NCBI GenBank assembly: GCA_015689685.1
Contig: WVSL01000014.1
Span: 41,123-105,122, forward strand
Direction of reading: 5' to 3'
Length of the DNA: 64,000 nt
Source of the DNA: Rhodobacterales bacterium HKCCE2091
Lineage (GTDB): Bacteria > Pseudomonadota > Alphaproteobacteria > Rhodobacterales > Rhodobacteraceae
A model generated the notes under the pieces. The model saw only the letters and a list, made by a program, of their open reading frames with translations. It was not told where the DNA came from and did not search any database. Below are positions 8,643-17,937 of this stretch, in pieces; positions within the stretch are counted from its first letter, which is position 1, and every line of letters begins with the position of its first letter. Position numbers and translations under genes: made by a program.

Positions 8643-9602
8643 TCAGCGATCCTTGGGGTCGAGCGCGTCGCGCAGGCCGTCACCGAGGAAGAAGAACGAG
8701 AACAGCGAGACGACGAAGAAGAACAGCGGCACCAGCAGCATCCAGAGCCCCTGCCGCATCTGATCGGCGCCCTCGTTGATGAGCGCGCCCCAGGAGGTCA
8801 GCGGCTCCTGCACGCCGAGGCCGAGGAACGAGATGAACGACTCGTAGATGATCATCGAGGGCACCAGCAGCGTGGCGTAGACGATCACCACGCCGAGCAG
8901 GTTCGGCACGATATGGCGCAGGATGATGCGGAACGGGTGGACGCCTGTGGCGATGGCGGCCTCGACGAATTCCTTCTCGCGCAGCGACAGGGTCTGGCCG
9001 CGCGCGATCCGGGCCATGTCGAGCCACGAGATCAGGCCGATGCCGACGAACAGCATCAGGATCGACCGGCCGAACACGACGAGCAGCAGGATCAGGACGA
9101 ACATGTACGGGATCGACATCAGGATATCGACGATCCGCATCATCACGTTGTCGAGCCGGCCGCCGAAATAGCCGGAGATCGCGCCGTAGAGCGTGCCGAC
9201 CACGACCGCGATCAGCGCGCCCACGACCCCGACCATCAGACTGATCTGCGTGCCCTGCACCGTGCGGGCGAAGAGGTCGCGGGCCTGCGCGTCGGTGCCG
9301 AAGTAGTGGCCGGAGTCCGAGCAGGGCGGGATCTCGTTGTCGGGGCCGGACAGGAAGCAGGGGCCGCCGGCCTCGTCGACGTTTCCGAGGATGGCCCAGT
9401 CGATCGTCTCGATGGAGTGCCGCGCGACCAGCGGCCCGAACAGCGCGAAGGCGGCGACGAGGCCGAGCACGATCAGCGAGGCGACGGCGGCGCGGTTGCG
9501 GAAGAACCGCGCGCGGGCGTCGGCCCAGAGCGACCGGGGCGGCCCCATCGGCGCGGACTGGGCCAGGGTCTCGGCCGCGGTTCCGGTTGCGAACATGGCC
9601 AT
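8643..9602 (-). CDS. oppC: Oligopeptide ABC transporter permease OppC
   Basis: 319 residues. A cytoplasmic N-terminal stretch with FFRNRAAVASLIVLGLV leads into the first membrane helix, followed by a long periplasmic loop (residues about 65-115, containing a likely disulfide region CFLSGPDNEIPPCSDSG) and five more helices. The EAA-type coupling loop (EFVEAAIATGVHPFRIILRH) that contacts the ATPases is clear. One base separates it from oppB, so it is co-transcribed. Confidence 0.92.
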   Translation of the reverse strand: MAMFATGTAAETLAQSAPMGPPRSLWADARARFFRNRAAVASLIVLGLVAAFALFGPLVARHSIETIDWAILGNVDEAGGPCFLSGPDNEIPPCSDSGHYFGTDAQARDLFARTVQGTQISLMVGVVGALIAVVVGTLYGAISGYFGGRLDNVMMRIVDILMSIPYMFVLILLLVVFGRSILMLFVGIGLISWLDMARIARGQTLSLREKEFVEAAIATGVHPFRIILRHIVPNLLGVVIVYATLLVPSMIIYESFISFLGLGVQEPLTSWGALINEGADQMRQGLWMLLVPLFFFVVSLFSFFFLGDGLRDALDPKDR

Positions 9603-9603
9603 G

Positions 9604-10527
9604 TCAGTACCGGATCTTCGGGTCGATCCATGCGTAGAGGATATCGACCACGAGGTTGAACAGGATCGTCAGCGCCCCGAGCAGGACGGTGATGCCCATC
9701 ATCACGCCGTAGTCCCGGTTGAGCGCGGAGGCGACGAAGAACTGCCCGATCCCGCCGGTGGAGAAATAGAGGTCGATCACGACCGAGCCGGTGATCATGC
9801 CGACGAAGGCGGGGCCGAGATAGGACAGGACCGGCAGCAGCGCGGGCTTCAGCGCGTGGCGGAAGACGATGGTGCGCCCGGGCAGGCCCTTGGCCCGCGC
9901 GGTGCGGATGAAGTTCGATGTCATCACTTCGAGCATCGAGGCCCGCGCGATCCGCGCGATGGATGCCATGAAGCTGGTGGACAGCGCGATGACGGGCAGG
10001 ATGACGTACTCGATCTGGCCGCCCTGCCAGCCGCCGCCCGGCAACCAGCCGAGCCAGAGCGTGAAGACGAGCACGAGGATCGGCGCGAGCACGAAGTTCG
10101 GCAGGACCTGCGCCCCGATCGACACCCCGACGGCGAGGTAGTCGAGCCAGGTGTTGTGCCGGATCGCCGCCGCGATGCCGAGCGCCCCGCCGACGATGAC
10201 GGCGACCACGAAGCTCCAGAACCCGTAGGTGAGCGTGACCGGAAAACCCTGTTCGATCAGGTCGTTGACGTCCTGGTCCCGGTACTGGAACGACGGCCCG
10301 AAATCGAAATGGACGACCACGTTCCAGATGTAGGACCCAATCTGGACAATGAAGGGCCGGTCGAGCCCGTAGGCGCGTTCGATGTTGGCGATGACGGCGG
10401 CCGGAACCGCGCGTTCGGAGGCGAACGGGCTGCCGGGGGCGGCGTACATCAGCGCGAAGGTGACCACGACCAGGATCAGCAGGACCGGGATCGCGAGCAG
10501 GAGGCGGCGGAGTATGTAGGCGAACAT
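9604..10527 (-). CDS. oppB: Oligopeptide ABC transporter permease OppB
   Basis: 307 residues with the typical start MFAYILRRLLLAIPVLLILV, six predicted membrane helices and the coupling loop FIRTARAKGLPGRTIVFRHAL. Pairs with OppC to form the peptide channel. The ribosome-binding site is poor, and the gene lies just downstream of a large hairpin after oppA, which suggests lower expression than the binding protein. Confidence 0.92.
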   Translation of the reverse strand: MFAYILRRLLLAIPVLLILVVVTFALMYAAPGSPFASERAVPAAVIANIERAYGLDRPFIVQIGSYIWNVVVHFDFGPSFQYRDQDVNDLIEQGFPVTLTYGFWSFVVAVIVGGALGIAAAIRHNTWLDYLAVGVSIGAQVLPNFVLAPILVLVFTLWLGWLPGGGWQGGQIEYVILPVIALSTSFMASIARIARASMLEVMTSNFIRTARAKGLPGRTIVFRHALKPALLPVLSYLGPAFVGMITGSVVIDLYFSTGGIGQFFVASALNRDYGVMMGITVLLGALTILFNLVVDILYAWIDPKIRY

Positions 10528-10542
10528 GGAGCGGAACCGGGG

Positions 10543-10572
10543 GCCGGGGCGGGCGGCACGGCCCGCCCCGGC
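10543..10572 (-). terminator. Intergenic hairpin between oppA and oppB
   Basis: A perfect 12-base-pair inverted repeat (arms GCCGGGGCGGGC and GCCCGCCCCGGC, six-base loop). There is no T-run, so partial termination or protection of the oppA message end is more likely than full termination. Such hairpins commonly raise binding-protein levels over permeases. Confidence 0.55.
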
Positions 10573-10581
10573 GTCCGGGTC

Positions 10582-12210
10582 TTACTCGGACGCGACGCGG
10601 TAGATGTCGCGCACGTACCAGTTGTTCTCGGCGTTGTTGAACGGCCAGTTGTGGATGGTCTCGTCGAGAACGAAGTTCTGGGTGTAGTGGTAGATCGGGA
10701 TGATCGCCATGTCCTGGGCCAGGATCTCCTCGGCCTGGGTGTAGAGCGGCTGCGGGTCGTCCGCACGCGCGGCCTCGGCGAGAAGCGCGTCGTAGTCCTC
10801 GTTGACATACTTGCCGTCGTTGTTGGCGTTGTTCGAGGTCAGGAGATCGAGGAAGGTCGACGCCTCGTTGTAGTCCGCGCACCAGCCCGACCGCGCGAGG
10901 TCGAACTGCTGGTTGCCGCGGATATCGAGGTAGGACTGCCACTCGTAGTTGTTGAGCGTGATCTCCACCCCGAGCGGCGCCCACATCTGGCTGAGTGCGA
11001 TGGCGATCTGCCGGTGGTTGTCGGAGGTGTTGTAGATCAGGTTCAGCTCGAGCGGGTTGTCGGGGCCGTAGCCGGCCTCGGCCAGCAGCGCGGCGGCCTG
11101 CTCGTTGCGCTCGTCCTGGGTCAGCTCCGAGTAGGCGATGGTCGGAAGCTCGAAGTCCGCCGTGGCCCAGTGGGTGAAGCTGTAGGCGGGCGCCTGCCCG
11201 GCCTGCAGGATCTGGTCGGTCACCACGTCGCGGCGCACGGCGTAGCTGAGCGCGGTGCGGACGCGGGGGTCGGACAGCGCCTCGTGGCCGCTGCCGGACT
11301 GGTTGATCGTGTAGTAGTAGCTGCAGAGCCGCGGCACCGCGTGGGCGACATCGGGGTTCTCGGCCTCGAGGTCGGGATAGGAGCCCGCGGGCAGGTCGTC
11401 CATCATGTCGAACTCGCCGGCCTGGAAGCGGCTCAGCGCCTGGTTGGCGTCGTTGATGACGTAGCCCGTCACCTCGTCGATGATGACGTCGTCGGCGCCC
11501 CAGTACTCGGGGTTGCGCGACAGGTGGAAGTACTCGTTCACCGCGATCTCGTCGAGGATGTAGGCGCCGTTGGCGACGATGTTCTCGGGGTCGGTCCAGT
11601 CGGCGCCGAATTCCTCGATCGTGGCCTGGTGCGCGGGCATCAGCGTATAGTGGACGGTCATCTGCGGGAAGTAGGGCAGCGGCGCGTCGAGCGAGACTTC
11701 CAGCGTGTGGTCGTCGATGGCGCGGACGCCGAGCTCGGACGGGTCCATCTCGCCGGCGATGATCGCGCCCGCGTTCACCATCTGGGTCAGCTCGACGTAC
11801 CAGGCGTATTCCGACGCGGTCGCCGGGTCGGCGGCGCGCTGCCAGGCATAGACGAAATCGTGCGCCGTCACCGGGTCGCCGTTCGACCAGCGGGCGTCGT
11901 CACGCAGGGTGAAGGTCCAGGTCTGGTTGTCGTCGCTCGACCAGTCGGTGGCGACGCCGGGGCGCAGGGTGCCGTCGGAGTTCTGGGTCAGGAGGCCTTC
12001 GAATACCTGCCGGGCGACGTGGCCGCCGGCAGTTTCCTCGATCAGCTGCGGGTCGATGGTCGGGAACTGGTCGAGCAGGCGGTAGCTGAAGCTCTGGTTC
12101 TCGGCCAGCGTCTCGCCGGTCTCGGGATGGACCTCCTGCGCGGCGAGATGGCCGGCGGATACGGCGAGCGCCAGCGCCGAGGACGCTGTCAGAAGGAATG
12201 TGCGGGTCAT
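10582..12210 (-). CDS. oppA: Periplasmic oligopeptide-binding protein OppA
   Basis: 542 residues. A signal peptide (MTRTFLLTASSALALAVSAG, cleavage probably after AGHLAA) is followed by a family-5 solute-binding protein with NQSFSYRLLDQFPTIDPQ and the SBP_bac_5 core VATDWSSDDNQTWTFTLRDD. It captures peptides in the periplasm for OppBCDF. The start at 12210 has an AGGGGAGA site; open frame upstream has no such support. First gene of the minus-strand operon oppABCDF. Confidence 0.93.
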   Translation of the reverse strand: MTRTFLLTASSALALAVSAGHLAAQEVHPETGETLAENQSFSYRLLDQFPTIDPQLIEETAGGHVARQVFEGLLTQNSDGTLRPGVATDWSSDDNQTWTFTLRDDARWSNGDPVTAHDFVYAWQRAADPATASEYAWYVELTQMVNAGAIIAGEMDPSELGVRAIDDHTLEVSLDAPLPYFPQMTVHYTLMPAHQATIEEFGADWTDPENIVANGAYILDEIAVNEYFHLSRNPEYWGADDVIIDEVTGYVINDANQALSRFQAGEFDMMDDLPAGSYPDLEAENPDVAHAVPRLCSYYYTINQSGSGHEALSDPRVRTALSYAVRRDVVTDQILQAGQAPAYSFTHWATADFELPTIAYSELTQDERNEQAAALLAEAGYGPDNPLELNLIYNTSDNHRQIAIALSQMWAPLGVEITLNNYEWQSYLDIRGNQQFDLARSGWCADYNEASTFLDLLTSNNANNDGKYVNEDYDALLAEAARADDPQPLYTQAEEILAQDMAIIPIYHYTQNFVLDETIHNWPFNNAENNWYVRDIYRVASE

Positions 12211-12467
12211 GGTTCGTCTCCCCTGTTGATTGGCGTGTCCGGGCGTCTCTGTGACGGAGCCCTGGCAACTGATCCCGCATGATCGGGACAAGTTCGTCGA
12301 TAGTCCAGCGGTCTGCGCGCCGGCAGCGCGTTGACCCGGCGGCAATTTCCGCGACAGGCGGAGTCTTGCCGCCGCCGCCGTCGACCGCTGCCGCCCTTTC
12401 ACCGGGACTTTTCGCGGCGGGCGTGGTCAGACTGCGGGCAGCGGGAACGGAAACGAAGGAGACGCGG

Positions 12468-12863
12468 ATGCCGGTCGGGTACAAGGAGTTGCTCGCCGAG
12501 GCCGAGGCGGAGGTGCAGTCCGTCACGGGCGACGACGCGCTGGCGTTGCTGGAGGACGCGGGCGTGGTCTTCGTCGATATCCGCGACGTGCGCGAGCTGG
12601 ACCGCGAGGGTATGGTCCCCGGCTCCCGCCACGCCCCGCGCGGGATGCTGGAGTTCTGGATCGACCCCGAGAGCCCCTATCACAAGCCGTTCTTCGCAGA
12701 GGACAGGACCTTCCTGTTCTACTGTGCGTCCGGCTGGCGGTCCCTGCTGGCGGCGCAGGTCGCGCAGCGTATGGGGCTCCGGTCCGCCAGCATGTCGGGC
12801 GGGTTCGGCGACTGGAAGCGGTCCGGCAAGCCGGTTGCGGAGCGGGAGCGGAAGCCGGGCTGA
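12468..12863 (+). CDS. Rhodanese-like protein
   Basis: 131 residues, a single rhodanese domain. VFVDIRDVRELDREGMVPGS is the N-terminal CH2-type motif and FYCASGWRSLLAAQ holds the active-site cysteine in a CxxGxR loop. Probably a cytoplasmic sulfurtransferase or sulfur carrier. Start at 12468 chosen for the AAGGAGA site; there is open frame upstream with no site. Divergent from oppA and convergent with the transketolase-like gene. Confidence 0.88.
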   Translation: MPVGYKELLAEAEAEVQSVTGDDALALLEDAGVVFVDIRDVRELDREGMVPGSRHAPRGMLEFWIDPESPYHKPFFAEDRTFLFYCASGWRSLLAAQVAQRMGLRSASMSGGFGDWKRSGKPVAERERKPG

Positions 12864-12884
12864 GGCCGAAGGGGCGGCCTCAGC
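12859..12884. terminator. Bidirectional terminator hairpin overlapping both stop codons
   Basis: Perfect ten-base-pair stem GCTGAGGCCG / CGGCCTCAGC with a six-base loop (12869-12874). It includes the rhodanese stop (12861-12863) and the stop of the convergent transketolase-like gene (12880-12882), so it can serve both strands. Confidence 0.6.
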
Positions 12885-15252
12885 GGACGGGCAGGGGACG
12901 CCCGAGGGTGAGTTGATCGACCGACTGCACCAGCGCGTCGCGGTCGATGCGGAAGTGGCGATAGAGGTCGCCGATGGTGCCGGTCTGGCCGAAATGCTCG
13001 ACGCCGTGGGCGATGGTCCGGTGCCCCGCGACGCTGCCGAGCCAGGCCAGCGTGGCCGGGTGGCCGTCGATCACCGTCACAAGGCTGCACGTTCGCGGCA
13101 GCGGCGCGAGCAGGCGTTCGACATGGGCGCGGGCGCAGGGATTGCCGCGCGCCCTTTCCCGCTGCGCTGCCGTCCAGCCGGCGTTGAGCCGGTCGGCGGA
13201 GGTGACGGCCAGGACGCCGATGTCGCGCCGGCCCTCCGCGATCCGGCCGGCCGCGGCGATGGCCTCGTCCGCGACCGCGCCCTGGTAGGCGATCACCACG
13301 TCACAGTTCGGCCCCGGCGGGCGCAGCCAGTAGGCGCCGTCGACCGCGCCCTGGACAAAGGCGTCGTCCCGCCGCCGTCCGGGCTGTTCCAGCGGCTTGG
13401 TCGACAGGCGCAGGTAGACCGACCCCCCGGTCTCGTCCCTGAGCCAAGTGCGTTCGTCGGGGTCGCCCCCGCCGTCGCGCTGGAGGTAGTCGAAGGCCCA
13501 TTGCAGGATCACCGCGAGTTCGTCCGCGAAGGCGGGCTCGAAGCTCGCCAGCCCGTCCTGCGCCATGCCGGTCAGCGGCGTGCCGATGGACTGGTGCGCG
13601 CCGCCCTCGGGCGCCAGCGTGACGCCCGAGGGCGTGCCCGCGATGATGAAACGCGCGTCCTGGTAGCAGGCGTAGTTGAGCGCATCGAGGCCCCGGTGAA
13701 CGAAGGGATCGTACACCGTGCCGATCGGGATCAGGCGTTTGCCGAACAGGCTGTGGGACAGCCCCGCCGCGCCGAGCAGGAGGAACAGGTTCATCTCCGC
13801 GATGCCCAGTTCGAGATGCTGGCCGGCCGGCGTGAATTCCCATTTCGCGGTCGAGGGGATGCGCTGTTCGATGAACACGTCCGCCACGGTCTCGCGCGCG
13901 AAGAGCTTGCGGCGGTTGACCCAGGGGCCGAGCGAGGTGGTGCCGGTCACGTCGGGCGACGTGGTCAGGATCCGGTCTGCGAAGGCGCTGTCGCCGCGGG
14001 CGATGTAGTCGAGAATGCGGCCGAAGGCGGTCTGGGTCGATGTCTCCCGATCCGTGGCGGCGGTGATCGCGGGCGGGCTCAACCGGGCGTCGTCGCGGCG
14101 GCGCGATCCGCCCGCGAAGAACGGCACGCGGTCGAGGAAGGCGCGCAGTGCGGGAGGGTCCGCAACGGTCGCGAAAGGTTCCCACTCCGCGCCCTCGGCC
14201 ACGCCCATGCGCGCCTGCCAGTCCGTCATCTGCCGGGTGGTCATCAGCCCGCCGTGATTGTCCTTGTGACCGGCGATCGGCGTGCCCCACCCCTTGATCG
14301 TGTAGGCGAGGAAGCAAGTCGGGCGGTCGTGGTCGATCGCGGCGAAGGTGTCGGCCATCGTCTCCACGCAGTTGCCGCCCAGGTTCTCCATCAGCGCGGC
14401 GAGTTCGGTGTCGTCGCGGCGGTCGATCAACGCCGAGACCTCGCCCTGGTCGCCGAGATCCTCCATCAGCCGCTGCCGCCAGACCGCGCCGCCTTGGTAG
14501 GTGAGCGCGGCGTATTCCTGGTTCGAGCAGCGGTCGATCCAGTCGCGCAGCCGGTCGCCACCCGGCTCCGCGAAAGCCGCGCGTTGCAGCGCGCCGTACT
14601 TGACCCGGACGACATCCCATCCGAAGGCGCCGAAGATCTTCTCGATCCGGTCGAACAGCCCTTCGCGCACGATCCCGTCCAGCGACTGGCGGTTGTAGTC
14701 TATGATCCACCAGCAGTTGCGCAGGTCGTTCTTCCAGCCCTCCTGGAGCGCCTCGTAGACGTTGCCCTCGTCGAGCTCCGCGTCGCCGACCAGCGCCACC
14801 ATCCGGCCCGGCGTCACCCCGGCACCCCAGGTTTTCGCGGTCACGTAGTCCTGCACCAGCGAGGCGAAGGCGGTGATCGCGACGCCGAGCCCGACCGAGC
14901 CGGTGGAGAAATCGACGTCGTCGCTGTCCTTCGTGCGGGAGGGATAGCTCTGCGCGCCGCCGAGCCCGCGGAAGGCTTCGAGTTTCTCCCGGCTCTGGCG
15001 GCCCATCAGGTACTGGATCGCGTGAAAGACCGGCGAGGCATGAGGCTTGACCGCGACCCGATCCTCCGGCCTCAGCGCGGAGAAGTAGAGCGCGGTCATG
15101 ATCGACACCATCGAGGCGGAGGACGCCTGGTGCCCGCCCACCTTGATCCCGTCGACCTTGGGCCGAAGGTGGTTGGCGTTGTGGATCATCCAGTGCGACA
15201 GCCACAGAAGCCGCTGCTCGATGGTCTTGAGATATTCGCGATCGGTGGTCAT
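12880..15252 (-). CDS. AceE/transketolase-like thiamine diphosphate enzyme
   Basis: 790 residues. The N-terminal half resembles homodimeric pyruvate dehydrogenase E1 (GIKVGGHQASSASM at 35-48), and the thiamine diphosphate motif is GDAELDEGN at 156-164 with the closing Asn at 187. The middle pyrimidine domain (LELGIAEMN, with the catalytic Glu) and transketolase C-domain follow. Shorter than AceE (about 890). Such proteins next to an Lrp-type regulator include MdeB, a 2-oxobutyrate decarboxylase component of methionine breakdown, so a 2-oxoacid is the most plausible substrate. No E2 or E3 gene is nearby. Start 15252 has a GAGGGAGG site. Confidence 0.85.
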   Translation of the reverse strand: MTTDREYLKTIEQRLLWLSHWMIHNANHLRPKVDGIKVGGHQASSASMVSIMTALYFSALRPEDRVAVKPHASPVFHAIQYLMGRQSREKLEAFRGLGGAQSYPSRTKDSDDVDFSTGSVGLGVAITAFASLVQDYVTAKTWGAGVTPGRMVALVGDAELDEGNVYEALQEGWKNDLRNCWWIIDYNRQSLDGIVREGLFDRIEKIFGAFGWDVVRVKYGALQRAAFAEPGGDRLRDWIDRCSNQEYAALTYQGGAVWRQRLMEDLGDQGEVSALIDRRDDTELAALMENLGGNCVETMADTFAAIDHDRPTCFLAYTIKGWGTPIAGHKDNHGGLMTTRQMTDWQARMGVAEGAEWEPFATVADPPALRAFLDRVPFFAGGSRRRDDARLSPPAITAATDRETSTQTAFGRILDYIARGDSAFADRILTTSPDVTGTTSLGPWVNRRKLFARETVADVFIEQRIPSTAKWEFTPAGQHLELGIAEMNLFLLLGAAGLSHSLFGKRLIPIGTVYDPFVHRGLDALNYACYQDARFIIAGTPSGVTLAPEGGAHQSIGTPLTGMAQDGLASFEPAFADELAVILQWAFDYLQRDGGGDPDERTWLRDETGGSVYLRLSTKPLEQPGRRRDDAFVQGAVDGAYWLRPPGPNCDVVIAYQGAVADEAIAAAGRIAEGRRDIGVLAVTSADRLNAGWTAAQRERARGNPCARAHVERLLAPLPRTCSLVTVIDGHPATLAWLGSVAGHRTIAHGVEHFGQTGTIGDLYRHFRIDRDALVQSVDQLTLGRPLPVR

Positions 15253-15363
15253 GGCGGGCCTCCCTCGCGCGAGTTTACCGCAAGGTGCATGTCGGTTTCC
15301 GTCAAAGGCACTAGAGAAACTGGAAAGATGCGCCGGCTTCCGGCAAGATTCCTCGAAAGCTTG

Positions 15364-15843
15364 ATGGAAACAGCCAAGTTGGTGCCGGGCATGGACGCGA
15401 TCGACGAGAGAATCCTCCATCACCTCCAGTCGGACGCGCGGCTGTCGCACCAGGACCTGGCGGAGCGTGTCGGGCTGTCGCCCTCGCCCTGCGCGCGCCG
15501 GATCCGCAAGCTGGAGGCGGACGGCATCATCACCGGCTACAGCGCGCGGATCAACGAGGCGAAGATGGGTTTCGGGTTCAGCGTCTTCGTTTCGGTCCGG
15601 CTGGATCAGCAGGTCGACAGCAGGCTCGACACCTTCGAGCGGCAGGTGCGGGTCTGCTCGCAGGTCGTCGATTGCTGGCTGATGACCGGCAGCTTCGACT
15701 ACCTCCTGCGGGTCGCCGTCGCGGATCTGCACGAGTTCGAGACGTTCCTGACCGGAACGCTGACGAAGATCGCGGGCGTCGCGTCGATCGAATCCTCGAT
15801 CCCGATCCGCCGCGTGAAGGACCAGTTCGCCCGCCTGCGCTGA
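15364..15843 (+). CDS. Lrp/AsnC family transcriptional regulator
   Basis: About 159 residues from this start. The winged helix (DAIDERILHHLQSDARLS, recognition region VGLSPSPCARRIRKLE) is followed by a RAM ligand-binding domain ending in SSIPIRRVKDQF. Divergent from the AceE-like gene with about 110 bases between, so it most likely controls that enzyme in response to an amino acid or 2-oxoacid. Starts at 15328 (GAAAG upstream) and 15391 (family-like beginning MDAIDERIL) are also possible. Confidence 0.88.
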   Translation: METAKLVPGMDAIDERILHHLQSDARLSHQDLAERVGLSPSPCARRIRKLEADGIITGYSARINEAKMGFGFSVFVSVRLDQQVDSRLDTFERQVRVCSQVVDCWLMTGSFDYLLRVAVADLHEFETFLTGTLTKIAGVASIESSIPIRRVKDQFARLR

Positions 15844-15858
15844 CCGACAGTCGGTCAG
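15840..15858. terminator. Compact hairpin across convergent stop codons
   Basis: Perfect eight-base-pair stem CTGACCGA / TCGGTCAG with a three-base loop. It contains the Lrp-family stop (15841-15843) and the sigma-54 activator stop (15855-15857). No T-run; candidate bidirectional terminator. Confidence 0.5.
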
Positions 15859-17900
15859 GGCTTCTCGATGTGGTACTGCTTGAGCTTGCGGTAGAGTGTC
15901 GGCCGCGAGATCCCGAGCTTGGCGGCGACGCGGGTCAGGTTGCCCTTCTCGGCCACCAGCGCCCGCCGGATCGCGGAGGCCTCGATGCTTTCGAGATCGC
16001 CGGAATAGCCGCTGAGGATGTTGCCGATGGAATCGTCGCCGGTGTCGTCGCCGTCGGCGAAGTCGTCGCGGATCTCGGGCGGCAGGTCCTCGGCGCGGAC
16101 GAGCGTGTCGGTCTTCAGCAGGATCAGCCGCTGCACGACGTTGCGCAACTCGCGGACGTTGCCAGGCCACCGGTAGGCGCGGAGGTGGTTCAGCGCGCCG
16201 TCGCTGTAGCCGAGCGGCTCGCGCCCGGCTTCCTCGGCAAGGGTGCGGGTGAAGTGTTCCAGCAGGAGTACGAGGTCGTTGCCGCGCTCGCGCAGGGGCG
16301 GAACCTCGATGGTGATGACGCCGATCCGGTAGAACAGGTCGCGGCGGAACTTTCCGTTGGCGATTTCCTTGCGGAGATCGCGGTTGGTCATGGCCACCAG
16401 CCGCACGTCGACCGGGCGCCGCTTGCTGTCGCCGATCCGGTAGACCGCGCGCTGTTCGAGCGCCCGCAGCAGGTAGGGTTGCAACTCGATCGGCATGTCG
16501 CCGACCTCGTCGAGACAGAGGACGCCGCCGTCGGCGAGCTCGAACTTGCCCTCGCGCCCGCCGCGCACCGCGCCGGTGAAGGCGCCTTCGACGTAGCCGA
16601 AGAGCTCCGCCCCGATCAGGTCGCCGGAGATCGCCGCGCAGTTGACCGTGACGTAGGGCGCATCGGGCTTCTTGCTGCGGCCGTGGATGAGGCGGGCGAA
16701 GAGCTCCTTGCCGACGCCGGTTTCGCCCTGGATCAGCACCGTGACGTTCGCCGCCGCCGCGCGTTCGGCCAGTTCGATCGCGTCGAGCATCCGCGGGGCC
16801 TCGCCCACGATCACCACCTCGGCCTCCGACACGCCCGGGCGCGGCCTGATCCGACGCGGCTCCGCCGCCGGGCGGGTCCGGGCGCGGTGGTTGTCGATGA
16901 ACAGCGCCGCGCCGCGATAGGTGCCTTCGAAGCTCAGCCGCTCGAGCCCCTTCGGCTGGAACTCCGGCGGCAGGATCTTCCCGATGTCGGTGCCCGAAAG
17001 CTCCTGGTTCTGGGACAGGAGCTTCTTGCCGACGGCGAGTTTCTCGAACGGCAGTTGAAGCCGTTCGTCGAGTCCGCGGCGGAACTGGATCCGGCCGGTC
17101 TTGTCGAGCAGGATCACGCCGTCCTCGGCGCGGCTGAACTCCGACATCAGGAAGGCTTCGAGCAGCTGCGTGCGTTCCTTGCGCTGCTGCTCGGCCAGGG
17201 CGATCTCGATCTCGCGCGCGGCGGCCATGACCAGCGCGAGGTTGTGTTCGCGGAAGATCTGCGGCGGGCCGGACAGGTCGACCACGCCGATGACCGACTG
17301 GTCGATCGGGTCGTGGATCGGCACGCCCGCGCAGGTCCAGTTCTGCACCCCTTCGACGAAGTGCTCGGCGGCGTGAACGTAGGTCGGCTGCCCGGTCTTG
17401 AGCGCGGTGCCGATGCCGTTGGTGCCGATGGCGTTCTCGCTCCAGATGCCGCCGATCTCGAGATGGATGTCGTGGCCCTGTTCCAGCACCGACTGGTCGC
17501 CGATGGCGTCGATGATGACGCCCAATTCGTCGGCGAGGATCAGGATCGTGCGCGCGTTCTTGAGGTGCGGGGCCAGCCGCTCGAACGCCTGCTGCGCGGC
17601 GTCGCGAAGCTGCGAGTTGAGCTGCTGTCGGCGCCAGACGTCGTTCTCGTCGGTGATCCGCCGGGACCCGTGGCGGGCTGCGTCGACGCCGGATTCGATG
17701 CTTCGGCGCCAGGAATCCGCGATCACGTCGCGGACGCTCTCCGGGCCGGCCTCGTCCGTCTGCCGCGCGGTGACGAACCGTTCCCACGCGCGTCTTGTAC
17801 GCGACTCCGAGTATTCACCGCTGCCGACCGCCGGGCTCACGGCGACCCCTGGGTTGTCGAAATAGCTGCGCCTAGGCATAGCCGGTATGAACCTTTCCAT
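15855..17900 (-). CDS. Sigma-54-dependent activator (AcoR/MimR type)
   Basis: 681 residues. An N-terminal GAF-like sensor with the AcoR-family stretch IWSENAIGTNGIGTALKTG (about 152-170) is followed by a linker, then an AAA+ domain with Walker A GETGVGKE (392-399), the sigma-54 contact loop GAFTGA (439-444), Walker B LCLDEVGD (461-468), and a Fis-type helix-turn-helix (NLTRVAAKLGISRPTLYRKLK). Related activators switch on propane/acetone monooxygenase clusters. It is the last gene of the minus-strand island, and its natural target is the -24/-12 promoter before prmA. Start could instead be Met8 (17879). Confidence 0.92.
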   Translation of the reverse strand: MERFIPAMPRRSYFDNPGVAVSPAVGSGEYSESRTRRAWERFVTARQTDEAGPESVRDVIADSWRRSIESGVDAARHGSRRITDENDVWRRQQLNSQLRDAAQQAFERLAPHLKNARTILILADELGVIIDAIGDQSVLEQGHDIHLEIGGIWSENAIGTNGIGTALKTGQPTYVHAAEHFVEGVQNWTCAGVPIHDPIDQSVIGVVDLSGPPQIFREHNLALVMAAAREIEIALAEQQRKERTQLLEAFLMSEFSRAEDGVILLDKTGRIQFRRGLDERLQLPFEKLAVGKKLLSQNQELSGTDIGKILPPEFQPKGLERLSFEGTYRGAALFIDNHRARTRPAAEPRRIRPRPGVSEAEVVIVGEAPRMLDAIELAERAAAANVTVLIQGETGVGKELFARLIHGRSKKPDAPYVTVNCAAISGDLIGAELFGYVEGAFTGAVRGGREGKFELADGGVLCLDEVGDMPIELQPYLLRALEQRAVYRIGDSKRRPVDVRLVAMTNRDLRKEIANGKFRRDLFYRIGVITIEVPPLRERGNDLVLLLEHFTRTLAEEAGREPLGYSDGALNHLRAYRWPGNVRELRNVVQRLILLKTDTLVRAEDLPPEIRDDFADGDDTGDDSIGNILSGYSGDLESIEASAIRRALVAEKGNLTRVAAKLGISRPTLYRKLKQYHIEKP

Positions 17901-17937
17901 TCCAGTTCAGGCGCCGGGGCTGTTCCGTGGCGGTCGG

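Noticed and set aside
9337..12282. A 981-codon open frame on the plus strand opposite the opp genes
   Set aside because: It is antisense to well-supported oppB and oppA, is rich in Arg, Asp, Val and Gly as expected from GC-rich antisense frames, and has no family match by eye.
12331..15843. Single 1170-codon frame covering the rhodanese region through the Lrp gene
   Set aside because: Only its last part is the real Lrp-type gene; the rest is antisense to the AceE-like gene.
15253..17787. Upstream extension of the AceE-like frame to 17787
   Set aside because: It runs antisense to the Lrp gene and through the activator in another frame; a strong ribosome-binding site marks 15252 as the start.
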